Below, piece after piece: positions 9,991 through 18,055 of a stretch of 33,902 nucleotides of DNA. The notes under the pieces were generated by a model that saw nothing but the letters and a program-made list of their open reading frames with translations, was not told the origin of the DNA and searched no databases. The stretch comes from Crocinitomicaceae bacterium. GTDB lineage: Bacteria; Bacteroidota; Bacteroidia; Flavobacteriales_D; Crocinitomicaceae. Every line of letters starts with the position of its first letter. Position 1 is the stretch's first letter. Location: NCBI GenBank assembly GCA_008017065.1, contig SSGT01000021.1, positions 1 to 33,902 of the forward strand. The letters run 5' to 3'. The position numbers and the translations under genes were made by a program.

Positions 9991-10858
9991 TCGTGTAATT
10001 CGGTTCTGTAAATTCGTGTATCACTCAAATCGACTAGCGCCCCAAGCACGAGCAGAGCATCTTTAGCGGGTAGTTTATCAAAATGAACTGAATGAATTTG
10101 ATATCCATTGAGGTTGATGTTCTTTTTAAATTCCATTTCAGCAACTTGTCGAATGCGCTGCTCGGATCTCGTGTCTTGCTCGTCGTACACTTCAACGAAA
10201 GCAGCACTGTAATACACCGCAGAAGAAATAAAATTGGAACTAACTTTGCGAAGTATATATGTAACAGTGTACGTCTTTTGTATGCGTTCTGCAGCAAGTG
10301 CGTCCTGCTCCATTTTCAACGCCGCTTGTCTCGCTTTTTCAGCATTTATCCTCTCCAAATCTGCTTTGGTCACTACTGCTACGTTCGATTTTAAGTCTGC
10401 TTTACTTTTTACACTCATCCGATGCATAATGATGTAAAATCCATTTTTATCCGTAGGCTTCAAACCATCCACTTGATTTTGATTTTCCGAGTACGGTATC
10501 CACAACAATTTGTATTTCAACATCTTGTTTTCGGGGACATACAGACTTGAAAAACTAGCAATTTCCTTCACATGAAAATTGTGAAAATGATACTTATTTG
10601 CAAAAAACAATTCGGGTGAATTGAGGTGAATAGGGTAATTTTCAACCTTCGTTAAGCGCGCAATTTCTTGGATGTCGGCATCTGAGTATTTTTTCGCTTT
10701 CAAGACTTTCTCGAGGTCTCCATTCCATTCCAAATAGCCATAAATACCGCCCCAAATGGCTCCGATGTAGACCTGCTTAGCCTTTTTATGTTCAACAACT
10801 TGCGCAGATAAAGCACACGTTATTACTAAAAAAACAAAGTGATTATACGTTTTTTCAT
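9987..10858 (-). pseudogene. Hypothetical secreted protein with apparent frameshift in its signal peptide (track ORF 9987-10733 is the downstream part, TTG start)
   Basis: ATG at 10858 gives MKKRIITLFF* ending right after a T7 run (plus-strand A7, 10828-10834); one extra T restores MKKRIITLFFLVITCALSAQVVEHKKAKQVYIGAIWGGIYGYLEWNGDLEK..., continuous with the 248-aa ORF. Confidence 0.7.
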
Positions 10859-11124
10859 ACGCTTAAGAAAAACAAAAACAACTTGAACTAAAAACCCAAT
10901 TCCGTGAAAAAAGGATTCTTTGTAGTCAAATGTAAATTAACTTTTCTAATAAAAAAACGACATCTTCCATTTTACTGCAAATGCGTTATATGGAAAACTG
11001 AAACCACATCAAAAGACGCGTTCTATGCTCCCAAACATCAAAACCCAGCGAATTCGAAACGAAGTCTTCAACGCCACTATGAAACGGGAATAATACGGAA
11101 AAGTGAGTATGCGCCTGATAGTCG

Positions 11125-12369
11125 TTATTTGTCTTCGTCAATTTCGAAAATTAATTCAGAGATGGTGGTTTCGTCAAAATATTTTTCAGCGATTTCCTGC
11201 AACTCATTGGTTGTCAATTTATCAATCGCACTGTAAATCTCTTGAATTGAATCGATTTGATTGAAAAGCAACAAACTTTTTCCTAAACCGAGCATAATCC
11301 CTGAATTGCTATCGAGTGAAAGTGCCAAATGTCCTTTCAATTGTTCTTTGGCTTTTTTGAGTTGAATTGCGTTTAGCGCTTGCTCACGCATGATTTTCAA
11401 TTCTTTATACACCAATTTCAAGGTCTTGTCCAAGTATTTTTGGTCAGTTCCAAAGTAGATTGTCCAATAACCGATATCAGCATACGGCGAATAATTCGCT
11501 TCGATATTGTAGGAATAACCGTACTTTTCTCGAATCGATAAAATCAACCGTGAATTCAACGCAGGTCCGCCCAACACATTGGTCAACAACGTCATTCCTC
11601 TACGTGCTTCATCGTTATAACCCGGTGCTATCCCACCGATAACGGCATGTGCTTGAAAATTTGCTTCTTTGGAACGGATTTTAAACGGTTCGTATCCCGT
11701 AAAAGGTTTTGGTTGAACCATTTTCGAAGAATGCTTTAACGGACCATAATCCGCTTCCAACCGTTTTACCAAGCGATCGAGCGGAATGTCGCCAACAAAC
11801 GAAATCACAATGTTTTCAGCGAAGAAAAAGCGGTTGGTATAGTTCAGCAGATCATTTCTATGAAAACTAGAAACGGAATCTTTTGTGCCTAAAATATTGG
11901 TTCCAAGTGGATGATTTTTAAATAGAAGCGCTTCGAAATCATCAAATATTTTATCGCCCGGAGAATCGAGATACGAATTGATTTCATCCAAAACGATTTC
12001 TTTTTCCTTTTGGATTTCCTTCTCGGGGAAATTCGAATTCAAGACGATATCTGCCAACAATTCGGATGCACGATTCAAATGTTCTTTGGTAAATGAAGCA
12101 TACACACAAATTTCTTCTTTTGTCGTGTAAGCATTCAACTCTCCCCCTACAGAGTCCAAGCGTGAGAGGATGTGCAACGAGCGTCGTTTGTGCGTTCCTT
12201 TGAATATACAATGTTCGAGAAAATGTGCCAATCCCTCTTCATTGCTCTCTTCGTAACGCGAACCCGCAAGAATCGTGACGCCTAAATGTGCAACTTGCGC
12301 AGGCGCATGCATATAAACCAATCGGATTCCATTACTCAAGGAAACAATACTCGGTGATAATTCTATCAT
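11125..12369 (-). CDS. M16 family zinc peptidase (single-subunit processing-peptidase type)
   Basis: HxxEH in GLAHFLEHCIFKGTHKR plus the Arg/Tyr signature SIREKYGYSYNIEA in the same chain. Confidence 0.93.
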   Translation of the reverse strand: MIELSPSIVSLSNGIRLVYMHAPAQVAHLGVTILAGSRYEESNEEGLAHFLEHCIFKGTHKRRSLHILSRLDSVGGELNAYTTKEEICVYASFTKEHLNRASELLADIVLNSNFPEKEIQKEKEIVLDEINSYLDSPGDKIFDDFEALLFKNHPLGTNILGTKDSVSSFHRNDLLNYTNRFFFAENIVISFVGDIPLDRLVKRLEADYGPLKHSSKMVQPKPFTGYEPFKIRSKEANFQAHAVIGGIAPGYNDEARRGMTLLTNVLGGPALNSRLILSIREKYGYSYNIEANYSPYADIGYWTIYFGTDQKYLDKTLKLVYKELKIMREQALNAIQLKKAKEQLKGHLALSLDSNSGIMLGLGKSLLLFNQIDSIQEIYSAIDKLTTNELQEIAEKYFDETTISELIFEIDEDK

Positions 12370-12377
12370 GCTTGCAA

Positions 12378-13025
12378 TTAAGGATTTTTTCTAAAAACAG
12401 CCCACGAATCGTTTTGTTTTTCAAATACAATTCGATCGTGTAAACGAGACGGTCTTCCTTGCCAAAACTCAATTTTTTCGGGAACCAAGATATATCCGCC
12501 CCAATGTGGTGGGCGCGGTACTTCCTCCGGAAAACGTTCGTTCAATTCAAGCAAACGAGTTTCCAAGAGTTCACGCGATTCTAACAATTCACTCTGCTGC
12601 GAAGCCCAAGCTCCTAACTGGCTTCCACGCGGACGAGAAGCGAAGTAAGCATCACTTGTTGCTTCGTCTACTTTCACTGTGATTCCTTCGATCCGGACTT
12701 GTCTCTCCAAGACATTCCAAAAAAACAACGCACACGAGTTTGGGTTCTTCAACAAATCTTTGCCTTTTTGGCTCGCATAGTTGGTGTAATAAACAAAACC
12801 CTCGTCAATCAATTCTTTCAAATAAACGATTCGTGAACTCGGTTTATGCAACTCGTCCACGGTTGTGATTGACATCGCATGCGGCTCCGCTTGTGTTGAA
12901 TCGAACGCCTCTTTGTACCAAATTCGAAAAAAGGCAAGAGGATCATTTCCTACATGATCGGATAAAATTCCTTTGTCAAAATTATGGTGATCATCTCGGA
13001 TTACTTGTAAAAAATCTTCCATCAC
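12378..13025 (-). CDS. pdxH: Pyridoxamine 5'-phosphate oxidase
   Basis: DPLAFFRIWYKEA, GFVYYTNYASQKGKDLLKNP, RPRGSQLGAWASQQSE, PPHWGGYILVPEKIEFWQGRPSRLHDR. Confidence 0.96.
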   Translation of the reverse strand: MMEDFLQVIRDDHHNFDKGILSDHVGNDPLAFFRIWYKEAFDSTQAEPHAMSITTVDELHKPSSRIVYLKELIDEGFVYYTNYASQKGKDLLKNPNSCALFFWNVLERQVRIEGITVKVDEATSDAYFASRPRGSQLGAWASQQSELLESRELLETRLLELNERFPEEVPRPPHWGGYILVPEKIEFWQGRPSRLHDRIVFEKQNDSWAVFRKNP

Positions 13026-13028
13026 TTC

Positions 13029-13652
13029 TTATGCTTCTTCCGTAAATTCATCTTCAAATTCACTGTCAACATCTGTGTCGTCGAACGTTTCATCGTCTTC
13101 ATCCTCGTCTTCAAGTTCATCATCTAAATCGGAGCCTGGAGCTGAATATACGCGTTTCCCTGTTTGAATAATTGGTTCATCCTCCAACTCGATCAGTGGT
13201 TTTCGAGAGATTTCTCTATCTAGATCTTCGACGTATGGAAAAATATCTACGATTGGAGAAACGGTAATTGATGGAATCAAAAAATCTACCAACATCGTGG
13301 ATAAACTTTCATGCATTCGATCGTATGCTTCTTTTACGGAATGTGCTCCGATCAGGAAATTCTGCGAAACTTTCTTCGGTTTGTCTGAATCTTCTGTCGC
13401 ACCCTCAAAGGAAATTTTACATTTGTACCACGTGTCGCTGTCTTCGTACTGGAAAATATCATGAAAGTCTGTTCGCGCTATATTTGTTACTGTAAATTCG
13501 CCTCGAATAATTGAACCTAACTCTTCGTAAATCCGAGCTTCAGCGTCTGTAAAAGTCATAGCAGCCAACAAATAAGGCTCAGAAACGCGCTTAAACGCCC
13601 CGTTTTCCAGTTGTTTTGTATATTTTACTTTTACGGTAAACCAATTGTTCAT
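13029..13652 (-). CDS. DUF4494-type protein with strongly acidic C-terminal tail
   Basis: N-term MNNWFTVKVKYTKQLENGAFKRVSEPYLLAAMTFTDAEARIYEEL resembles DUF4494; tail DDELEDEDEDDETFDDTDVDSEFEDEFTEEA. Confidence 0.75.
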   Translation of the reverse strand: MNNWFTVKVKYTKQLENGAFKRVSEPYLLAAMTFTDAEARIYEELGSIIRGEFTVTNIARTDFHDIFQYEDSDTWYKCKISFEGATEDSDKPKKVSQNFLIGAHSVKEAYDRMHESLSTMLVDFLIPSITVSPIVDIFPYVEDLDREISRKPLIELEDEPIIQTGKRVYSAPGSDLDDELEDEDEDDETFDDTDVDSEFEDEFTEEA

Positions 13653-13882
13653 ACTGTGTATTTTTATTCAAAATCTGAACTGATTTTGAAGGATTATAAA
13701 CTCATTTAATTGTGGTACAAAATTACACAAATGATTTGTGAATTACTTGCTTTACGAATTGTTATTTCGCTTCATGAAGTCAGTTTGATAATTCACCTAG
13801 CGGAAGCGATTTGATGATAAATCGACTTGGAATCGGAATGCTGGCGCGCTGGATACCTGACTATTTATTTAGTGGAATAACG

Positions 13883-13903
13883 GTTGCGTAACCGTTACGC
13901 AAC
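13883..13903 (-). repeat. Perfect 10-1-10 inverted repeat GTTGCGTAAC-C-GTTACGCAAC
   Basis: Direct reading; same core as 14167-14187 and (1 mismatch) 26-46, 137-157. Confidence 0.9.
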
Positions 13904-13964
13904 ACTTAGACCCCCTATTTTAGCCGATTTCCGAAAACACCAACCAAAATATCCGCAAAAAAAA

Positions 13965-14086
13965 CTACAATTGAAATAGGCATATCCAAATTGTTCTCGC
14001 GTAGCGAAAATTGAAAAAACGCAACAACAACAATCCTGAAATCAGCACCAGAAAGAGCAAGTCAAACGAAAGGAACGGAAAACAAA
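13965..14086 (-). pseudogene. Duplicated 3'-terminal fragment of the DUF983 gene
   Basis: Minus-strand reading gives LCFPFLSFDLLFLVLISGLLLLRFFNFRYARTIWICLFQL* versus intact gene CICFPFLSFEMLFLVLILGLLLLSFFNFRYARTIWIYLFQL*; no N-terminal part present. Confidence 0.85.
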
Positions 14087-14162
14087 GCTACCAAATTGAT
14101 TTCGAAGTATATTTTAACTACGAATCGCAATACTGGATACCTGACTATTTATTTAGTGGAAT

Positions 14163-14187
14163 AACGGTTACGTAACCGTTACGCAAC
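14163..14187 (-). repeat. Perfect 18-bp palindrome AACGGTTACGTAACCGTT (14163-14180) overlapping the 21-bp inverted repeat (14167-14187)
   Basis: Direct reading. Confidence 0.85.
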
Positions 14188-14248
14188 ACTTATACCCCCT
14201 ATTTTAGTGGATTTTCGAACTCACCGAACAAAATAACAGCAAAAAAAA

Positions 14249-14590
14249 CTACAATTGAAATAGGTATATCCAAATTGTTCTCGCGTAACGAAAATTGAAA
14301 AAACTCAACAACAACAATCCCAAAATTAGCACAAGAAAAAGCATTTCAAATGAAAGGAACGGAAAACAAATGCAAAAAAGAAAAAGCATTTCTGCAACCG
14401 CAAGTGCGTAACTCACATACAACGAACCAATAAAATAGCCTGGTTCTTTCTCAAATTTGTATCCGCAACTTGAACAAACTGCATGCATTCTGGGTGCTCG
14501 AAGCACAAACACATTTCCATTATCCTCAAAAATTTTTCCGGTCTTACATTTTGGACATTTACAGCGAACGATACCTTGAAAATTGGTCAT
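14249..14590 (-). CDS. DUF983 family small membrane protein
   Basis: Zinc-ribbon-like CxxC pairs (CKCPKCKTGKIF ... CSSCGYKFEKEPGYFIGSLYVSYALAVAE) followed by two hydrophobic helices. Confidence 0.88.
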   Translation of the reverse strand: MTNFQGIVRCKCPKCKTGKIFEDNGNVFVLRAPRMHAVCSSCGYKFEKEPGYFIGSLYVSYALAVAEMLFLFCICFPFLSFEMLFLVLILGLLLLSFFNFRYARTIWIYLFQL

Positions 14591-14685
14591 TTTTTTGTTG
14601 TAAAATTACGGTCTACATGTAGATTGGCGAAATACAAAAAACTCAATTAACAGGACAAAAGGCACATTTTGTGTATTTTTACAGC

Positions 14686-15594
14686 ATGAAGAAAACAACG
14701 ATTCTTGATATTAAAGCCTTTGAAGACAAAGCGACACTCGAAGAATTTTACTGTAATCGCTTTGACAGACACTTGGAAAAGAATCACCGCGAAATTTCAA
14801 TTCCACACAAACACAACTTCTATCTCGTTGTATTATTTACAGCGGGAACAGGTTTCCACGAAATCGATTTCATTCGCTTCGACGTACAACGAGGAAGCGT
14901 ATTCTTTTTGTCGCCTGGGCAAACGCATCATTGGGAATTCAGCACTCCGGCAAATGGCTTTATTTTCTTTCATTCAGATACATTTTTTGAGCTCAATTTT
15001 ACACAACAACGCCTTTCACAATTTCCGTTCTATTACTCTTCGCAAAATGTCCCGATGGTTCTACTTTCTGAACATCAAACGGAAAAAATGGAGAAAGAAT
15101 TCAGTGCTCTTTTCCACGAAACAACCCAAATTCAACTTTACAGAAAACAAAAAATCGTCCAACTAATGGATGGTATTTACATCGACTTAGCGCGAATTTA
15201 CTTATCGGAAACGCAAACGAAACAAGCCGTAAAATCCAACTATTCACAACAGATCAAAATGCTTGAAAACCATATAAACCGGCACTACAAACTTCAAAAA
15301 TCGCCCTCGTTTTATGCGGATCAAATGCATGTTTCAACCAAGCATCTCAATCGAATTGTCAACGAATCGATTGGCAAGACAACCTCTACCCTCATTTCTG
15401 AACGAATTTTGTTGGAAGCAAAACGTTATCTATGCAACCCATCCATGAATATCGTTGAAATTGCAACCGAATTGGGATTTGAGGACAGTGCCTATTTCTC
15501 GCGCTTTTTCCGAAAAAACGAAGGGATGCGACCAACAGAGTTTAGATCCAAATACATCACTGTCTCGTCCAAACACGCTGTGGAAAACGAGTAG
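14686..15594 (+). CDS. AraC family transcriptional regulator (track start 14671; ATG 14686 MKKTT also plausible)
   Basis: N-term cupin-like segment; C-term HTH HVSTKHLNRIVNESIGKTTSTLISERILLEAKRYL...IVEIATELGFEDSAYFSRFFRKNEGMRPTEFR. Confidence 0.95.
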   Translation: MKKTTILDIKAFEDKATLEEFYCNRFDRHLEKNHREISIPHKHNFYLVVLFTAGTGFHEIDFIRFDVQRGSVFFLSPGQTHHWEFSTPANGFIFFHSDTFFELNFTQQRLSQFPFYYSSQNVPMVLLSEHQTEKMEKEFSALFHETTQIQLYRKQKIVQLMDGIYIDLARIYLSETQTKQAVKSNYSQQIKMLENHINRHYKLQKSPSFYADQMHVSTKHLNRIVNESIGKTTSTLISERILLEAKRYLCNPSMNIVEIATELGFEDSAYFSRFFRKNEGMRPTEFRSKYITVSSKHAVENE

Positions 15595-16180
15595 AAAACT
15601 GAACCAATCCTTCGTTGGCAGCACAAACAAATTGTTTCACATTGGCGCTGGTGTTTGACATCGTATCCATCGCAACGACAATCGCACTTTCATACGTTGT
15701 CCCGTTCAAAACAAAATCCGAAAAATAAGTCGTATTCTCATTTTGAACGCGAATCGAATCTAACTCTGATAAATAATCAAACTCGCCAATTGCATCGCCA
15801 ACATTTACGCTGAAAAAGAGTTGTGTGGGCTTGTTGACATAAAACGCATTTTGCTTAAAACTCCCTGCTTCCGACGAAGTGACCCGAATATGAAAAAATT
15901 CATCCTCACTCACCACATGCTGCTCGTGTTGACAAACAACTTGCTTTTTTAAAAAAGTTCCCTTTTGAATTGCTGTATACGTGGGAGAATTGTAATACGT
16001 CGAAATCACAATCGAAGTGTCATTGCCTAATTGATCAACGAAATGTAAGGTATCGTACAGTTCGTGTACACGCCATTTCTGAGCGAGCGTACCAATTTCC
16101 ACGCATTGAATTTCTCGGTCTTTACAACTGGCAATCAAAATTGCACTTACTCCAAAAAGCACCCATTTCTTAATTCTCAT
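15557..16180 (-). CDS. Hypothetical lipoprotein
   Basis: Lipobox MRIKKWVLFGVSAILIASCKDRE; convergent overlap of 38 bp with the AraC gene. Confidence 0.7.
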   Translation of the reverse strand: MRIKKWVLFGVSAILIASCKDREIQCVEIGTLAQKWRVHELYDTLHFVDQLGNDTSIVISTYYNSPTYTAIQKGTFLKKQVVCQHEQHVVSEDEFFHIRVTSSEAGSFKQNAFYVNKPTQLFFSVNVGDAIGEFDYLSELDSIRVQNENTTYFSDFVLNGTTYESAIVVAMDTMSNTSANVKQFVCAANEGLVQFSTRFPQRVWTRQ

Positions 16181-16204
16181 TTTACTTGTTTTCCTCTTTG
16201 ATGA

Positions 16205-17926
16205 CTATTTTGTCAAAGGGTTGGAAAATCGTTTCTTGAGAAGATAGCTAAAATTCAAAAGTAAAGCAATTAGCATAACCAAGAGGCAACCGATCACATT
16301 CAAAAGCATGTAACTAATTTGTTCAGATTGATATACCCAGAAATAGTAGATCCAAATGACGAGTAATTGCGTGACTAATCCGCTTATAAAAACAACATTC
16401 CCATTGACGCGTCGAAAGAAAAATGCCAACAAGAAAATCCCCAACACATTGCCGTAAAAAATAGAACCTACGATATTCACCAACTGAATCAAATTTTCAA
16501 ACAAACTGGCTATTCCTGCAAACGCAATTGCAATCACTCCCCACAACACGGTAAACCATTTAGAAGCATTTACAAAGTGCTTGTCCGTTTTTTCCGACTT
16601 CACAAACCGTTTGTACAAATCCATCGATGTGGTTGAACCTAATGCATTCAAGGCTGAGGCCGAAGAGGACATCGCCGCAGAAAGTATCACTGCCAACAAC
16701 AATCCGATCACTCCTGTCGGCAAGTAATTCAAAATAAAATGAATGAAGACATAATCTTTGTCGTTTGCCTCTTGACTTGGATCCGCTCGCTCGATAATTT
16801 TCTTGGCTATCTCTCGGTTTTCACGGTCCTGTTGATTCAGCTGTTGAATCGAAGCAACCAATGATTGATCTTTCTTCCCGCCATCTAGTGATTTTGCAAA
16901 CTGAAGTTGCATTTCCTCTTTCTGCGCGTGCAACTGTTGTTGTTCCAACTCCAAGGCATGATATTCTGCGGCAAAACGCGAGTTTTCGACTTTTTCTACT
17001 GCTTTTGGATTGAAATTCAATGGCGTTTGATTGAACTGAAAAAAAACAAAGACCATAACTCCCACTAGCAAAATAAAAAACTGCATCGGTATTTTGAGTA
17101 GACCGTTGAAAATCAGCCCCAATTGACTCTCACGAACCGACTCACCCGACAAATATCTGCCCACTTGAGATTGGTCCGTTCCAAAATACGATAAGGAGAG
17201 GAACAAACCGCCAAGTAGTCCACTCCAAAATGTGTAGCGATTGCTTGGATCAGTCGAAAAGTTTAGTACTTCCAATTTATCATTGATTCCTGCAATATGC
17301 AATGCTTTACGAAATGTAATCTCAGCTGGTAAATAGTGTAGTATCAAGAAAAAAGCCAAAAACATACCAGACATAATGATAAACATCTGTTGCTTTTGCG
17401 TCACATTTACAGCTTTTGTTCCACCGGAAACGGTGTAAATGATAACCAATCCGCCGATGACAAAAATCAACAAATTGAGATCCCATCCCAGGATCGACGA
17501 TAAAATAATAGCTGGCGCAAAAATGGTTAATCCGGTTCCCAAACCGCGCTGAATCAAAAACAATACAGCTGTCAACGTTCTGGTTTTGACATTGAATCGC
17601 TCTTCCAAAAATTCATACGCCGTGAAAACTTTCAAGCGATGAAAAATGGGAATAAAAACGATGCAAATAATAATCATCGCCAACGGTAAACCAAAGTAAA
17701 TCTGAACAAATCCCATTCCATCGTGGAATGCCTGTCCAGGAGTTGACAAAAAGGTAATTGCACTTGCTTGCGTTGCCATTACCGACAAACCGACTGTCCA
17801 CCACTTTGCTTCGTTGTTCCCCAAAATAAAATCCGTGACATTCTTGCTTCCACGTGTCTTTAATGTCCCATAAACGACAATAAACAGAAGCGTTCCGCAC
17901 AAAATGATCCAATCGATTAATTCCAT
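16205..17926 (-). CDS. Sodium:solute symporter (SSS) family transporter
   Basis: MELIDWIILCGTLLFIVVYG...GLSVMATQASAITFLSTPGQAFHDGMGFVQIYFGLPLAMI; YFGTDQSQVGRYLSG; multiple TM segments. Confidence 0.94.
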   Translation of the reverse strand: MELIDWIILCGTLLFIVVYGTLKTRGSKNVTDFILGNNEAKWWTVGLSVMATQASAITFLSTPGQAFHDGMGFVQIYFGLPLAMIIICIVFIPIFHRLKVFTAYEFLEERFNVKTRTLTAVLFLIQRGLGTGLTIFAPAIILSSILGWDLNLLIFVIGGLVIIYTVSGGTKAVNVTQKQQMFIIMSGMFLAFFLILHYLPAEITFRKALHIAGINDKLEVLNFSTDPSNRYTFWSGLLGGLFLSLSYFGTDQSQVGRYLSGESVRESQLGLIFNGLLKIPMQFFILLVGVMVFVFFQFNQTPLNFNPKAVEKVENSRFAAEYHALELEQQQLHAQKEEMQLQFAKSLDGGKKDQSLVASIQQLNQQDRENREIAKKIIERADPSQEANDKDYVFIHFILNYLPTGVIGLLLAVILSAAMSSSASALNALGSTTSMDLYKRFVKSEKTDKHFVNASKWFTVLWGVIAIAFAGIASLFENLIQLVNIVGSIFYGNVLGIFLLAFFFRRVNGNVVFISGLVTQLLVIWIYYFWVYQSEQISYMLLNVIGCLLVMLIALLLNFSYLLKKRFSNPLTK

Positions 17927-17929
17927 TTA

Positions 17930-18055
17930 TCAGGTAAAGTTTAGTGTGAAAAAATAAAAAAATAAAAACAGACAAATGTTGAATACCACAACCAACGTAT
18001 AGGATTTTTTCCAGATGAATGGTATTTTTTGCGGTGGATCTTTTTCTACGTTCAT
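17930..18055 (-). CDS. 41-aa single-TM small protein (not in ORF track)
   Basis: ATGA overlap with the PIG-L stop and 3 nt before the SSS ATG; translation MNVEKDPPQKIPFIWKKSYTLVVVFNICLFLFFYFFTLNFT*. Confidence 0.7.
   Translation of the reverse strand: MNVEKDPPQKIPFIWKKSYTLVVVFNICLFLFFYFFTLNFT

Larger units (their letters stand above)
13849..14370. repeat. Imperfect tandem duplication, two ~238-bp copies (13849-14086 and 14133-14370), constant offset 284 bp
   Basis: Both copies begin CTGGATACCTGACTATTTATTTAGTGGAATAACGGTTrCGTAACCGTTACGCAACACTTAkACCCCCTATTTTAG and end GGAACGGAAAACAAA; same offset at both ends, so no net indel. Confidence 0.92.

Noticed and set aside
10904-11236. 110-aa plus-strand ORF downstream of the M16 gene 3' end
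   Set aside because: Its C-terminal third is antisense to the M16 coding end; no signature, no export signal, low-complexity start.
13849-14370. Possible insertion sequence or MITE
   Set aside because: No transposase, no terminal inverted repeats at the copy edges and no clear target-site duplication; a tandem duplication explains the pattern better.
14705-15166. 153-aa plus-strand ORF inside the AraC gene
   Set aside because: Same-strand alternate frame of a clearly coding AraC regulator; no domain similarity.
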